Origin: JBFWVD01 sp050246915
Lineage (GTDB): Bacteria; Actinomycetota; Acidimicrobiia; Acidimicrobiales; Ilumatobacteraceae
Reading direction: 5' to 3'
Length of the DNA stretch: 64,000 bases
NCBI GenBank assembly: GCA_050246915.1
Contig: JBFWVD010000023.1
Span: 1 to 64,000, forward strand
Shown here: positions 15,218 to 23,380 of the stretch, piece after piece
How positions within the stretch are numbered: position 1 is the first letter of the stretch
Layout of the letters: each line of letters begins with the position of its first letter
The notes under the pieces: model-generated
Seen by the model: the letters and a program-made list of their open reading frames with translations, nothing else
Database searches by the model: none
What the model was told of the DNA's origin: nothing
Translations under genes and position numbers: made by a program

Positions 15218-17032
15218 ATGGGGTCGATCGTGAACGACAGGTCCAATCTGGCAGCCGACGCCGGTGAGATCTTCGGATCGTGGCTCGCTGAGTTCGCGCT
15301 CATCGTCGAGCGAGGTGACTCCGGAGCCTTCGCTGCAGAGTTCCTCGACGATGGCTACTGGCGTGACCTCCTGTCATTCACGTGGGAGCACCGGACCTTT
15401 GCCGGCCCTTCCGCAGCCGGCGACGCGTTCGCCCAATCGTTCACGCGGGTGCAGCCCACTGGTGTGCGAGTAGCGCAGGGACGCAGCGAACCGCGACATC
15501 TGCGACGCGCCGGTCGGAACTTGGTGGAGGGATACTTCGAGTTCGACACCTCTGTCGGTGCTGGCGTCGGATACGCCCGAGTGCGAGTGGGCGACACGCC
15601 TTCAGCGTCACCGAAGCTGTGGATGCTGCTCACGACGCTGCACGATCTTGCCGGGTTCGAAGAGCAATGCGACGATCGGCGTCCGCGTGGCGACGAGTAC
15701 TCGCAGATCACCTCTCCGGTGAGTTGGGGGCAGCAACGCGAGCGCGAACGTGCCTTCGCCGATCGCGGTCCACAGGTCGTGATCATCGGTGCTGGGCAAG
15801 GCGGCCTCATGCTCGCGGCGCGGCTGAAGCAGATGCGGGTCGACACACTCGTGATCGAACGTTCCGAGCGTGTCGGTGACGTGTGGCGGCGGAGGTACAA
15901 CAACCTCACGCTCCACAACGAGGTGTTCGCCAACCACTTCCCGTACTTCCCGTTCCCGACGACGTGGCCGCTGTGGATCCCCAAGGACATGATGGCGGCA
16001 TGGCTCGAGTCGTACGCCGAACTGCTCGAGCTCAACGTGTGGACCTCGACCACGATGACCGACGTGTCCTACAGCCAAGCCGACGGCATGTGGACGATCA
16101 CGCTTGATCAAGGCGGTCATCCGGCCCGGACCATTCGATGCCCGCATGTGGTGCTGGCCTCTGGCATGTCGGGCGGACCGCCCCATCGTCCCGATCTCCC
16201 GGGCGTGTCAGAGTTCGCCGGCGAAGTGATGCATTCGGCCGAGTTCACCAGCGGCGTGTCGTTCACCGGCAAGCGTGTCATCGTGATCGGAACCGGCAAC
16301 AGCGGCCACGACATCGCGCAGGACCTCCACGTGTCCGGTGCCCACGTGACCATGGTCCAACGCGGACCAACGTGTGTCACCAGCCTCGATCCTGCCGCGA
16401 AGATCCACTACGCGGTCTTCAACGAGGGACGCTCCGTGGAGGACGTCGATCTCATGGCGGCAGCGACCCCGTACCCGGAATTCGTCGACAGCTACAAGCG
16501 CGTCACCAAACGCATGAACGAGCTCGATGCCGATCTGCTCGATGGACTGCATTCGGTGGGGTATCGCACGTGGAACGGCGAGGACGACACCGGCTTTCAG
16601 TTCTTGTACCTGCGGACCGGGGGTGGTTACTACATCGACGTCGGCTGCTGTCAGCTCCTCATCGATCGCAAGATCGACCTCGTGCACGCTGAGGACATCG
16701 ATCGGTTCGTGGCGGACGGTCTGCAGATGAACGACGGTCGCGTCCTGCCCGCCGATCTCGTCGTGTTGGCCACCGGCTACAAAGGCATGGAGCACACCAT
16801 TCGCGTGATGTTCGGTGACGACATCGCCGATCGGATCGGCAAGGTGTGGGGCTTCGACGACGACAAGGTGATGCGCAACATGTGGCGTCGCACCGCGCAG
16901 GACGGCCTGTGGCTCATGGGTGGCGCGCTCACCGAAGCTCGCTTCAACTCGCGCTTCCTGGCGCTGGAGCTGTGCGCCGCGGTGAACGGACTGCTTCCAC
17001 CGCGCACCGCGATGCCTCTCGTTGCTCGCTGA
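15218..17032 (+). CDS. Flavin-containing monooxygenase with N-terminal SnoaL/NTF2-like domain
   Basis: 604 residues. The first 165 or so look like an NTF2/SnoaL-like domain; from about 185 a flavoprotein begins. The FAD motif is GAGQGG (191-196), the NADPH motif is GTGNSG further on, and between them is FAGEVMHSAEF, the FxGxxxHxxx signature of FMO/Baeyer-Villiger enzymes. A late LATGYKG motif completes the set. It should oxygenate a soft nucleophile or ketone using NADPH, FAD and O2. The start ATG 15218 excludes an unlikely upstream extension within the VOC gene. The NTF2-FMO fusion is seen in other actinobacterial oxidoreductases, but its substrate is not known. Confidence 0.9.
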   Translation: MGSIVNDRSNLAADAGEIFGSWLAEFALIVERGDSGAFAAEFLDDGYWRDLLSFTWEHRTFAGPSAAGDAFAQSFTRVQPTGVRVAQGRSEPRHLRRAGRNLVEGYFEFDTSVGAGVGYARVRVGDTPSASPKLWMLLTTLHDLAGFEEQCDDRRPRGDEYSQITSPVSWGQQRERERAFADRGPQVVIIGAGQGGLMLAARLKQMRVDTLVIERSERVGDVWRRRYNNLTLHNEVFANHFPYFPFPTTWPLWIPKDMMAAWLESYAELLELNVWTSTTMTDVSYSQADGMWTITLDQGGHPARTIRCPHVVLASGMSGGPPHRPDLPGVSEFAGEVMHSAEFTSGVSFTGKRVIVIGTGNSGHDIAQDLHVSGAHVTMVQRGPTCVTSLDPAAKIHYAVFNEGRSVEDVDLMAAATPYPEFVDSYKRVTKRMNELDADLLDGLHSVGYRTWNGEDDTGFQFLYLRTGGGYYIDVGCCQLLIDRKIDLVHAEDIDRFVADGLQMNDGRVLPADLVVLATGYKGMEHTIRVMFGDDIADRIGKVWGFDDDKVMRNMWRRTAQDGLWLMGGALTEARFNSRFLALELCAAVNGLLPPRTAMPLVAR

Positions 17033-17165
17033 GTATCGGGCGCCATCTTGCGGTTGCATCCGCAGATCGCGGGTTTGGTATGACCTCCGCCCGGGGAATG
17101 TCAGGAAGGCCCAGGCAGTTCGGGCCCGATCGCGTTCGAGCGATCGTCTACCTGATGGAGGTTGT

Positions 17166-17615
17166 ATGTCGACCGATGAGCGCGTTGCGAGTCAGCTGAC
17201 CAAGACACTCGAGAACGGACGACTCGGCTACGAGCGTGCCGCGGAGCGCATGAAGGAATCCGATCGCGCTGACCTCGCCGAGAAGTTCCGCCAGTTCGCG
17301 TCGGAGCGGGCGGCGATGACCGCTGAGCTCGAACAACTGGCGGCGGCCTACGGCGATGACATCGATGATCGCTCGACGATTCCCGGTGCTGTGCATCGAG
17401 GATGGATGGTCGTGAAGGACATCCTCACCGGTTCCGATATCGGCGCCGTCTTGAACAGCGCCGAGCGAGGCGAGGACCATGCGCTCGAGGAGTACCGAGA
17501 GGCGATGGCGAGCGACATCTCCCCGGACTTCCGGCCGGTGCTGGAGAAGCAGATGGCGGTCGTGCAGAGCGCTCACGACTTCGTGCGGTCCGTGGTTCGT
17601 CCGGGTGAGCGGTAG
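17166..17615 (+). CDS. DUF2383-type ferritin-like four-helix protein
   Basis: 149 residues, almost entirely helical. Conserved positions in ferritin-like order are the N-terminal ENGRLGYERAAERM helix, EKFRQFASERAAM, then RGEDHALEEYREAM and a last helix around MAVVQSAHDF. This matches the PA2169/DUF2383 family, thought to be di-iron or structural four-helix proteins. ATG 17166 follows a GGAGG site. It precedes the iron-regulation block but points away from dtxR (convergent), so a link to iron is only suggestive. Confidence 0.75.
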   Translation: MSTDERVASQLTKTLENGRLGYERAAERMKESDRADLAEKFRQFASERAAMTAELEQLAAAYGDDIDDRSTIPGAVHRGWMVVKDILTGSDIGAVLNSAERGEDHALEEYREAMASDISPDFRPVLEKQMAVVQSAHDFVRSVVRPGER

Positions 17616-17661
17616 GGCCCGCCGCGAACCCTGCGATGAGGGTCCCCTGCTGGGTCCGCGC

Positions 17662-18318
17662 TCAGGTCGTGACGAGGATGCGTGACGACGCGAAGCCACC
17701 GATGCCGATGTGGCGGCCGTCGATGTCCACGGTGATCGTGCCATCGGGCGACGCCGCGGTGATGGTGCCGCCGTTCCCGGGGGTGATGCGTGACTGCTCG
17801 AGGAAATCGAGCAGGCCGGGGGCGAACTCGAGTTCCTCGGTGATGCGGGTCACGACGAACCGCGAACCCACGTCGAGCGCGGACAACGCGTACGCGTCAG
17901 GGGCGCTGTAGCCGGTTCCAGGGATCGGGTTGCCGTGCGGGCACGTCGTGGGCATCCCGAGCAATCGGGTCATCGCGGACTCGACGTTCTCGCTGATGAC
18001 GTTCTCCCACCTTGACGCTTCGGTATGAGCTTCGGCCCATGACAGCTTCAGCACGTCGGTCAGGAATCGCTCGGCGAGACGGTGCCGTCTCACTGCCTGC
18101 TCGGCGAGTCGACGTCCCTTGGCGGTGAGCTTGATCTGGCCGTCCTTCGACGACGTGAGACCCGAGGTCTCGAGGCGCCGCATCATCTCCGATACCGACG
18201 GGCGCGACACGCCGAGGCGCTCGGCGATGCGGGCCTGGATCACCTCGAGGTCGTCTTCCTGTAACTCGAAGATTGCTTCGCAGTACTGCCGGAAGGCCGG
18301 GTTCGGATCGATCGCCAC
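17662..18318 (-). CDS. DtxR/MntR-family metal-dependent regulator
   Basis: About 218 residues from GTG 18318; an ATG at 18393 would add 25 residues of poor composition. N-terminal helix-turn-helix: QARIAERLGVSRPSVSEMM. Metal-binding and dimer domain: RHRLAERFL, SRWEN and the CPHGNPIPG block, which holds the ligand Cys and His typical of DtxR/IdeR. A C-terminal SH3-like domain follows (about 140-215). With Fe(II) or Mn(II) bound it should bind palindromes and repress. A TAGGTATACCTA palindrome lies upstream of the gene, with related ones at efeO and at the encapsulin genes. The metal, Fe or Mn, is not certain; the targets argue for iron. Confidence 0.92.
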   Translation of the reverse strand: MAIDPNPAFRQYCEAIFELQEDDLEVIQARIAERLGVSRPSVSEMMRRLETSGLTSSKDGQIKLTAKGRRLAEQAVRRHRLAERFLTDVLKLSWAEAHTEASRWENVISENVESAMTRLLGMPTTCPHGNPIPGTGYSAPDAYALSALDVGSRFVVTRITEELEFAPGLLDFLEQSRITPGNGGTITAASPDGTITVDIDGRHIGIGGFASSRILVTT

Positions 18319-18421
18319 GATCCGTGAGTGTAGGGGTGTTGAGTAGTGGTCCCTGTCCGTCCGGCCGTGATGTCGACGTTGGCCTTGCGTCATCTTCGGT
18401 AGGTCGTATCATGAGTGGCGA

Positions 18422-18433
18422 TAGGTATACCTA
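18422..18433. promoter_or_regulatory. DtxR-type operator at the dtxR promoter
   Basis: Perfect 12-bp palindrome TAGGTATACCTA between the regulator gene and the divergent small gene. Its TATACC core could also act as a -10 element for the rightward transcript, and it lies upstream of dtxR for autoregulation. Related sites at 21792 and 21894 share TAGG-4-CCTA. DtxR-family operators have TTAGG/CCTAA-like ends. Confidence 0.65.
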
Positions 18434-18440
18434 AACACTG

Positions 18441-18728
18441 ATGTTGGTGTATCGATCCATCCATGACGGTAGCGCGGAGGCGAGTAGAGCGATGAGAGCC
18501 ACGCAACGCGACAATGGCGCCGGTCGGGCTGCGGTGAGTGCTCTGGGGTTCTGTCGCGTCGAGGCAGTGCACATGGAGGTCCGCGCCGGACGGCTCATCG
18601 CCACCGCGACGGGCACGGTCCATCGCTATCCCCACACCGTGCGGAGCTCGCTCGCCACCGCTCGGCGCCTGATCGCTGCCGGTGTACCCCTGGACCTGGG
18701 CGATCGTTCACCGGCGAAGGCGGCGTGA
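18441..18728 (+). CDS. Small hypothetical protein downstream of the DtxR box
   Basis: A frame of 95 codons from ATG 18441, or 78 from ATG 18492 (MRATQRDNG). The central part, VEAVHMEVRAGRLIATATGT followed by VHRYPHTVRSSLATARRL, looks like a compact alpha/beta protein. No family was recognised. ATG 18441 lies only 7 nt after the palindrome, which would imply a leaderless mRNA; 18492 lacks a strong ribosome-binding site. Its position suggests metal-dependent control. Bacterioferritin follows 122 bp later. Confidence 0.5.
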   Translation: MLVYRSIHDGSAEASRAMRATQRDNGAGRAAVSALGFCRVEAVHMEVRAGRLIATATGTVHRYPHTVRSSLATARRLIAAGVPLDLGDRSPAKAA

Positions 18729-18850
18729 TCGTGCCCGTGTGCAGCATCGACCAACTCCACCGTGCTGGTGACCGACTGGTCGATGCACGCGCGTGACGAG
18801 CCGACGAGCCGGGCGTACTGTGACGCACCGGATGATCGAGGGGAGACATC

Positions 18851-19318
18851 GTGAAGGGCCATGACGCCGTCATCGAAGTGCTCAACGAGACGCTGACCGC
18901 AGAGCTCACTGCTGTCAACCAGTATTTCCTCGATGCGAAGATGCTCTCGAACTGGGGCTACCAGGGTCTCGGCGGGCAGTTCCGGCACGAGTCGATCGAC
19001 GAGATGAAGGACGCCGACGAACTCATCGATCGGATCTTGTTCCTCGAGGGCGTTCCCAACCTGCAGCGACTCGATCCGCTACGGATCGGCGAGACGCCAC
19101 TCGAGAAGCTGCAGGCAGCGTTGGAACTCGAGGTCGAAGCGATCGAGCGCCTCAATCGTGGCATCGCCCTGTGCGTCACCCACGGAGACGGCGGTAGCCG
19201 TGAGTTGCTGGAGAAGATCCTGGTCGGCGAAGAGAACCATGCGACGTGGTTGCAGAGCCAGCTCCATGCGATCGGGGAGATCGGCGTCGCCAACTACCTG
19301 GCCCACCAGCTCAGCTGA
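18851..19318 (+). CDS. bfr: Bacterioferritin
   Basis: 155 residues, usual length for Bfr, forming a 24-subunit iron-storage shell. Ferroxidase ligands Glu18, Glu51, Glu94, Glu127 and His130 are present, as is the heme-ligand Met52 (in ESIDEMK). The normal ligand His54 is Asp here (EMKDADELID), which is unusual. The GTG start has a GGGGAG site. It lies between the dtxR locus and the efeOB genes, so it is part of the iron block, but no TAGG box was seen directly before it. Confidence 0.93.
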   Translation: MKGHDAVIEVLNETLTAELTAVNQYFLDAKMLSNWGYQGLGGQFRHESIDEMKDADELIDRILFLEGVPNLQRLDPLRIGETPLEKLQAALELEVEAIERLNRGIALCVTHGDGGSRELLEKILVGEENHATWLQSQLHAIGEIGVANYLAHQLS

Positions 19319-19330
19319 TCTCGACCAACG

Positions 19331-20581
19331 TCAGTTCGTGAGCGCGACCGCGAACGGCTCACCACGTTGTGAACGGCCGGGAGGGGCGAAGTAGAAGCCG
19401 CCACCGACGGGGCGGATGTACTCCTCGAGCGCTTCGCCGTTGAGCCGGTTCTGAACCGCCACGAAGCCCTTGGTGAGGCTGCGTTGGAAGCACACGAACA
19501 ACAGCCCTTGGTCGAGCTGGCCATCGTTGGTGAACCCCGATGAGTAGCTGAAGCCTCGGCGCAGGATCAGGTTCACATCGGTCTCGGGGGTTCGGGGGTT
19601 GGCGAGTCGGATGTGCGCGGTGAGCGGGGTGACCGTGCCGTCAGGATCGCTGGCGTAATCGGGGGGAGCCGCTTCGTCGAGAGCTCCGAGCACGGCACCA
19701 GTGTCCTTGTGGCGGCCCATGATGAGCTCTTGGGTGCGAAGGGCGGTGCGATCCCAGAACTCGACGCGGTTGCGGATGATGCGAGCTACTTGGTACGTGC
19801 CTCCCACCGCCCATTCGGGTTCGTCATCGCCGGGCTGGACCCACACGATCTTGTTCATCAGCGCTTCGCTGGTGGCGTCGGGGTTGGCGGTGCCGTCCTT
19901 GAAGCCCAGGAGGTTGCGGGTGCTCGTTCGACCGGTGCCCATGGTGTTGGGGCGCTGGAACCCGGTCTGCATCCACCGAAGTGTCAGGTGCCGCCGGCTG
20001 ACCCGCATGAGGCGGCGGAGTGCATGGTGGGTGGTCTCGTCGGTTCCGCCACAGATCTGGATGAGCAGATCGCCATGACTGCGTGCAGGGTCGGGATCGT
20101 CGTTGGGGAAGTTCGGCATGCGGATCAGCTCGCGCGGCTTGCGTTCGCTGAGACCGAAGCGATCGTCGAACAGCGACGCGCCGAGCGCGACGGTGATGGT
20201 GAGATCGTCGGGCTCAGGTGCCATGCCGACGATCCCGTTGTCGGGTGGCGGCAGCAATGGATCGCCCTGCGGGAAGGGGATCATCGCGTTGAGCGCGTCG
20301 GTCTCGTCGGCGAGTTCGCGCAACAGGTCGCGCAAGCCCGTGATGTCAGTGGCAGTGGTGTCGAACGCGGCGACGAGTGCTCGAGCGGGACCCGGTGTCA
20401 CGATGCCGGGCTGATGGATGCCGAGGTGATCGATAACCGAACCGGTCGACGCAGCAGCTGCAACGTCTGTGCTCTGCCCGTCGCTGCTACTGCAGCTGGC
20501 AAGGGCGGTGGCTCCCAAGGCACCGACGGCGCTCGCTGCGCCAGCACCGAGGAGACGCCGGCGCGAGATGGACCCGGTCAT
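19331..20581 (-). CDS. efeB: Dye-decolorizing peroxidase / deferrochelatase EfeB
   Basis: 416 residues. The N-terminus is a Tat signal (SRRRLLGAGAAS) running into LASC, so it may also be a lipoprotein, exported folded with heme. The DyP hallmark GxxDG is present as GFKDGT with the catalytic Asp; the proximal heme His is in the AHIRLANPR region. EfeB oxidises ferrous iron or extracts iron from heme together with EfeO. The gene begins 10 bp after the efeO stop, clearly an operon. EfeU, the membrane permease of the usual EfeUOB system, is not in this window. Confidence 0.93.
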   Translation of the reverse strand: MTGSISRRRLLGAGAASAVGALGATALASCSSSDGQSTDVAAAASTGSVIDHLGIHQPGIVTPGPARALVAAFDTTATDITGLRDLLRELADETDALNAMIPFPQGDPLLPPPDNGIVGMAPEPDDLTITVALGASLFDDRFGLSERKPRELIRMPNFPNDDPDPARSHGDLLIQICGGTDETTHHALRRLMRVSRRHLTLRWMQTGFQRPNTMGTGRTSTRNLLGFKDGTANPDATSEALMNKIVWVQPGDDEPEWAVGGTYQVARIIRNRVEFWDRTALRTQELIMGRHKDTGAVLGALDEAAPPDYASDPDGTVTPLTAHIRLANPRTPETDVNLILRRGFSYSSGFTNDGQLDQGLLFVCFQRSLTKGFVAVQNRLNGEALEEYIRPVGGGFYFAPPGRSQRGEPFAVALTN

Positions 20582-20591
20582 GATGCTCCGG

Positions 20592-21743
20592 TCATGACGC
20601 CACTGTGAGACCGAGCGACCCGGTCACCTGGCTGAGGGACTCCGACAGCTGGGCCATCGAGGTCTTGAACTTGGCCCGGTCGGCTTCGCTCACGGTCTCG
20701 TAGCTCTTGAACCCGGCCCCGTCGCGGTAGGGGTCGAGCAACGCTCCGACCTCGGTGAACGACGAGGTGATGTCGTCAGCCAGTTGGTTGTTGACGGTGC
20801 GCAGGAGCGGCTCGATGAGGTCGAACACCTTGCGGGAACCGTCGACGTTGGCGGAGAAGGTGACGAGGTCGGTGTGGGAGTAGCGCTCCTCCTCGCCGGT
20901 GATCTTGGTCTGGGCGGCCTCTTCGATGAGGGCCGCGGCGCCGTTGGTCATGACTTGGGGCTGGATGGTGACGGACTTGATGTTGGCGATCAGTTCGGCG
21001 ATGTCCGCGTCGAGGCGGTCGGCCAGAGCGGGCAGATCGACCGTGGCACCGTCGATGGTGCCCTGCGCCCACAGGCCGTACTCGATGGCGTGGAAGCCGG
21101 TGAACTCCGGGTCGGCTTCGGCCTTCTCGAAGTCGTCAGCGCGGCTGTCGATGACGCCATCAGCGTCAGGGAACAGCTCGGCCACCGGCTCGATGAGCTC
21201 CCACGGAATACGAACCTCGGCGTACAGCGACTTGGCCAGTTCGGTGTCACCGGCGCGTACGGCGTCGGTGAACTTCGTCGTACCCGATTGCAGCAACGCG
21301 ACTTGCTCGTTGACGTAGGCCTGATACTGCGCTGTCGCCTCGGCGAGTTCAGCGGCGTCGACCACGGTGCTCGCCGGCGCGGCGGCACCATCACCGGTCA
21401 CGGTGAGTTTCGCCCGTGGATCCGACGGTGCACCACAGATGATCTCGTAGGAGCCAGCCGGAAGGGTGATCGTGTACGTGCCGGTCTTGCCGGCCTCGAC
21501 GAACTCCTCGGCCAGGATCTCCGGTGCCGGGGACAAGATCTCGAACTCGGCCTTGTCCTCGGTGGAGTTGGACACCTCGAACGTCACCGCGCCGGCCGCC
21601 GCTGAGAGCGCGAGCGGATCGCATCCGTTCGCGGTGAGCGTCACCTTCGTGGCGGCGGCGTCCGTGGACGACGAAGCGTCATCACCACACGCGGCCCCCA
21701 ACAACAACAGCCCGACGGCGGTTCCGATCACAGCTCGTGTCAC
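20592..21743 (-). CDS. efeO: Iron uptake lipoprotein EfeO (cupredoxin + M75 domains)
   Basis: 383 residues from GTG 21743, which has an AAGGAG site. Signal peptide with a lipobox-like LGAAC, then a cupredoxin domain (about 30-115, ending in the EIICGAP strand). An M75/imelysin-type helical domain follows, with the metal motif HxxE in GFHAIEYGLW. EfeO binds ferric/ferrous iron outside the membrane and works with EfeB and EfeU. Transcription probably starts near the TAGGCGCGCCTA palindrome, about 50 bp upstream, placing it under DtxR control. Confidence 0.93.
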   Translation of the reverse strand: MTRAVIGTAVGLLLLGAACGDDASSSTDAAATKVTLTANGCDPLALSAAAGAVTFEVSNSTEDKAEFEILSPAPEILAEEFVEAGKTGTYTITLPAGSYEIICGAPSDPRAKLTVTGDGAAAPASTVVDAAELAEATAQYQAYVNEQVALLQSGTTKFTDAVRAGDTELAKSLYAEVRIPWELIEPVAELFPDADGVIDSRADDFEKAEADPEFTGFHAIEYGLWAQGTIDGATVDLPALADRLDADIAELIANIKSVTIQPQVMTNGAAALIEEAAQTKITGEEERYSHTDLVTFSANVDGSRKVFDLIEPLLRTVNNQLADDITSSFTEVGALLDPYRDGAGFKSYETVSEADRAKFKTSMAQLSESLSQVTGSLGLTVAS

Positions 21744-21791
21744 GTGTATGGCTCCTTGTTCTGATGTGATGGAAGCTACAACCAACAACAG

Positions 21792-21803
21792 TAGGCGCGC
21801 CTA
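21792..21803. promoter_or_regulatory. DtxR-type operator upstream of efeO
   Basis: Perfect 12-bp palindrome TAGGCGCGCCTA, 49 bp upstream of the efeO start. It shares the TAGG and CCTA ends and spacing with the boxes at 18422 and 21894 but has a GC core. Confidence 0.6.
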
Positions 21804-21893
21804 ACGAAGTGTGGTCAAATCGCCTTCAGTGGGGGAGAGCGCCTACATGCGTCACGCCGGATCATGGGGTTGTGTGTACCGATCGACGTATGT

Positions 21894-21905
21894 TAGGGAT
21901 ACCTA
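21894..21905. promoter_or_regulatory. DtxR-type operator upstream of the encapsulin operon
   Basis: TAGGGATACCTA, differing from the dtxR-promoter palindrome by one base. It lies about 235 bp before the encapsulated-ferritin start and faces the rightward genes. Loss of repression under iron excess or depletion would control cargo and shell together. Confidence 0.6.
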
Positions 21906-22054
21906 TCACACAGGCAGGCAGGCGTGCGCCATTCGGCGCTGAGAGAGACGAGGTGGAGCGCGTGAGCAGCATCGAACTCGTCCTCCAGGCCCGCCAGCTC
22001 CAGCCGTGACCGTGCGCATTCCGCACGGGCTCCTGGTGCGATGCGCGCGGCCCC

Positions 22055-22081
22055 ATCCCCAACGGGTGGTCGTTTGGGGAT
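22055..22081 (+). promoter_or_regulatory. Hairpin in the leader of the encapsulin operon
   Basis: Perfect 8-bp inverted repeat ATCCCCAA / TTGGGGAT with an 11-nt loop, 60 bp before the encapsulated-ferritin ATG. No T-run follows, so it is more likely a leader structure than a terminator. Confidence 0.35.
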
Positions 22082-22140
22082 CACTCCGACGGGGTAGTGG
22101 GCCGATGCCGCGACGGCCCGCTTCACGAGGAGAGTTCCCC

Positions 22141-22521
22141 ATGCCCGACAGTGCATACCTGCACGAGCCTGCGAAGTCGCTGAGCAAGCGAACGATCGAT
22201 CGACACCGCGCCCTCGAATCGATCCAGGAGGAACTGCAGGCCGTCGACTGGTACGACCAGCGCGTCGAAGCGACCAGCGATCCGGAGCTTGCCGCCCTGC
22301 TCGCGCACAACCGTGACGAGGAGAAGGAACATGCCGCGATGCTCCTGGAGTGGTTGCGTCGCAACGACTCCGGATTCGATCGCCATCTGCGGACCTATCT
22401 GTTCACCACGGCATCGATCACGACGTTGGAGTCGGGCGCGACCAGCGATGGTCCCCGCGCCAAGACGGCCTCGCCCGATGAGTCGCTCGGCATCGGCAGT
22501 CTGAAGGCGGTGAAGGCATGA
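22141..22521 (+). CDS. Encapsulated ferritin (EncFtn), encapsulin cargo
   Basis: 126 residues, with the two-helix EncFtn core. Metal-site residues align with the R. rubrum protein: Glu31 (QEEL), Glu61 and His64 (DEEKEHA), plus the WY pair (Trp37, Tyr38). It is a ferroxidase that works only as a ring of dimers and needs a shell to store iron. The C-terminus ends SLGIGSLKAVKA, a classic cargo-loading peptide (115-122) that docks inside the encapsulin shell. ATG 22141 has a GAGGAG site; the stop overlaps the shell gene by 4 bp. Confidence 0.95.
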   Translation: MPDSAYLHEPAKSLSKRTIDRHRALESIQEELQAVDWYDQRVEATSDPELAALLAHNRDEEKEHAAMLLEWLRRNDSGFDRHLRTYLFTTASITTLESGATSDGPRAKTASPDESLGIGSLKAVKA

Positions 22522-23321
22522 GTCACCTGCTGCGTTCCCATGCACCGATCAGCAGCGAGGCGTGGCGTGTCATCGATGAGGAGACGCATGATCGATTGAT
22601 CCCGTCACTGGCTGCCCGCAGACTGGTGGACTTCAGTGGGCCGCTCGGATGGGGATACTCGTCGACGACGTTCGGCCGGGTGACCGAGGTCGAACCTCCG
22701 GTGGAGGGCCTGCGCTCCGCTCAACGTGTCGTCGTTCCTGTCGTCGAACTCCGAGCCGACTTCACGATCGCACGCTCGCAGCTGCGCGACCTCGAACGTG
22801 ATGCGCGCGGTATCGATCTCGGCTCACTCGACGAGGCTGCAGAACGAATCGCCCGGGCCGAGAACATCTCGGTGCTCGACGGATGGGCCGCTGCAGGAAT
22901 TGCCGGGATCGCTGAATCGTCGTCGATCCCGCCACTCTCAGTCGGCGCCGATTACTCGACCTACCCGGCGGTCGTCGCCCACGGGGTAGAGCAACTCCTC
23001 TCCGGCGGAGTCGACGGCCCGTTCGCTCTCGCTTTGGCGCCCGAGGCGTACACGGGCGTGCTCGAGTCGACCGAACGTGGAGGCCTGCTGGTCCTCGACC
23101 ACCTCCGCGAGATTCTGGGCGGCCCGATCGTGCGCGCTCCGGGCCTCGTTGGCGCCGTGGTGCTGAGCATGCGCGGCGGCGACTTCCTGTTCGAATCGGG
23201 GCAGGACCTCTCCGTCGGCTACGACCGCTACGACGCCGACGAACTCCATTTGTTCATCGAGGAGAGCTTCACGTTCCGCGTCGTCACGCCTGAAGCCGCC
23301 GTGCGAATGACGACGGTGTGA
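22518..23321 (+). CDS. Encapsulin shell protein (family 1, HK97 fold)
   Basis: 267 residues, typical length of a T=1 encapsulin. N-terminal arm and cargo-docking helix (HAPISSEAWRVIDEE), P-domain and A-domain core (RVVVPVVELRADFTI; SVGADYSTYP; LVGAVVLSMRGGDF), and the conserved C-terminal LFIEESFTFRV. The subunits assemble into a nanocompartment of about 24 nm that holds the ferritin-like cargo encoded just upstream. The ATG overlaps the cargo stop (ATGA), giving balanced synthesis. The upstream DtxR-type box ties it to iron. Confidence 0.96.
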   Translation: MSHLLRSHAPISSEAWRVIDEETHDRLIPSLAARRLVDFSGPLGWGYSSTTFGRVTEVEPPVEGLRSAQRVVVPVVELRADFTIARSQLRDLERDARGIDLGSLDEAAERIARAENISVLDGWAAAGIAGIAESSSIPPLSVGADYSTYPAVVAHGVEQLLSGGVDGPFALALAPEAYTGVLESTERGGLLVLDHLREILGGPIVRAPGLVGAVVLSMRGGDFLFESGQDLSVGYDRYDADELHLFIEESFTFRVVTPEAAVRMTTV

Positions 23322-23380
23322 GCCAACGCTGCCCGACGTCTCGACGTTTGGGTCATCGGCGCGCGGGGAACGCTCGGGCG

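Larger units (their letters stand above)
21744..22140. other. Divergent control region between efeO and the encapsulin operon
   Basis: About 400 bp with two DtxR-type palindromes (21792 and 21894), a possible 15-codon leader frame (GTG near 21963, reading MSSIELVLQARQLQP with a GAGGTGGAG site before it), and an 8-bp hairpin at 22055-22081. No larger gene is credible here. The long rightward leader suggests post-transcriptional control of encapsulin, which is inference. Confidence 0.45.

Noticed and set aside
14111..18728. Possible homology between the small proteins at 14111 and 18441
   Set aside because: Only a short V-H-x-x-(x)-G-R pattern is shared; too weak to claim a family.
22141..23321. 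HK97-fold shell protein as a sign of prophage
   Set aside because: The adjacent EncFtn cargo with its SLGIGSLK tag shows an encapsulin; no terminase, portal or tail genes are near.
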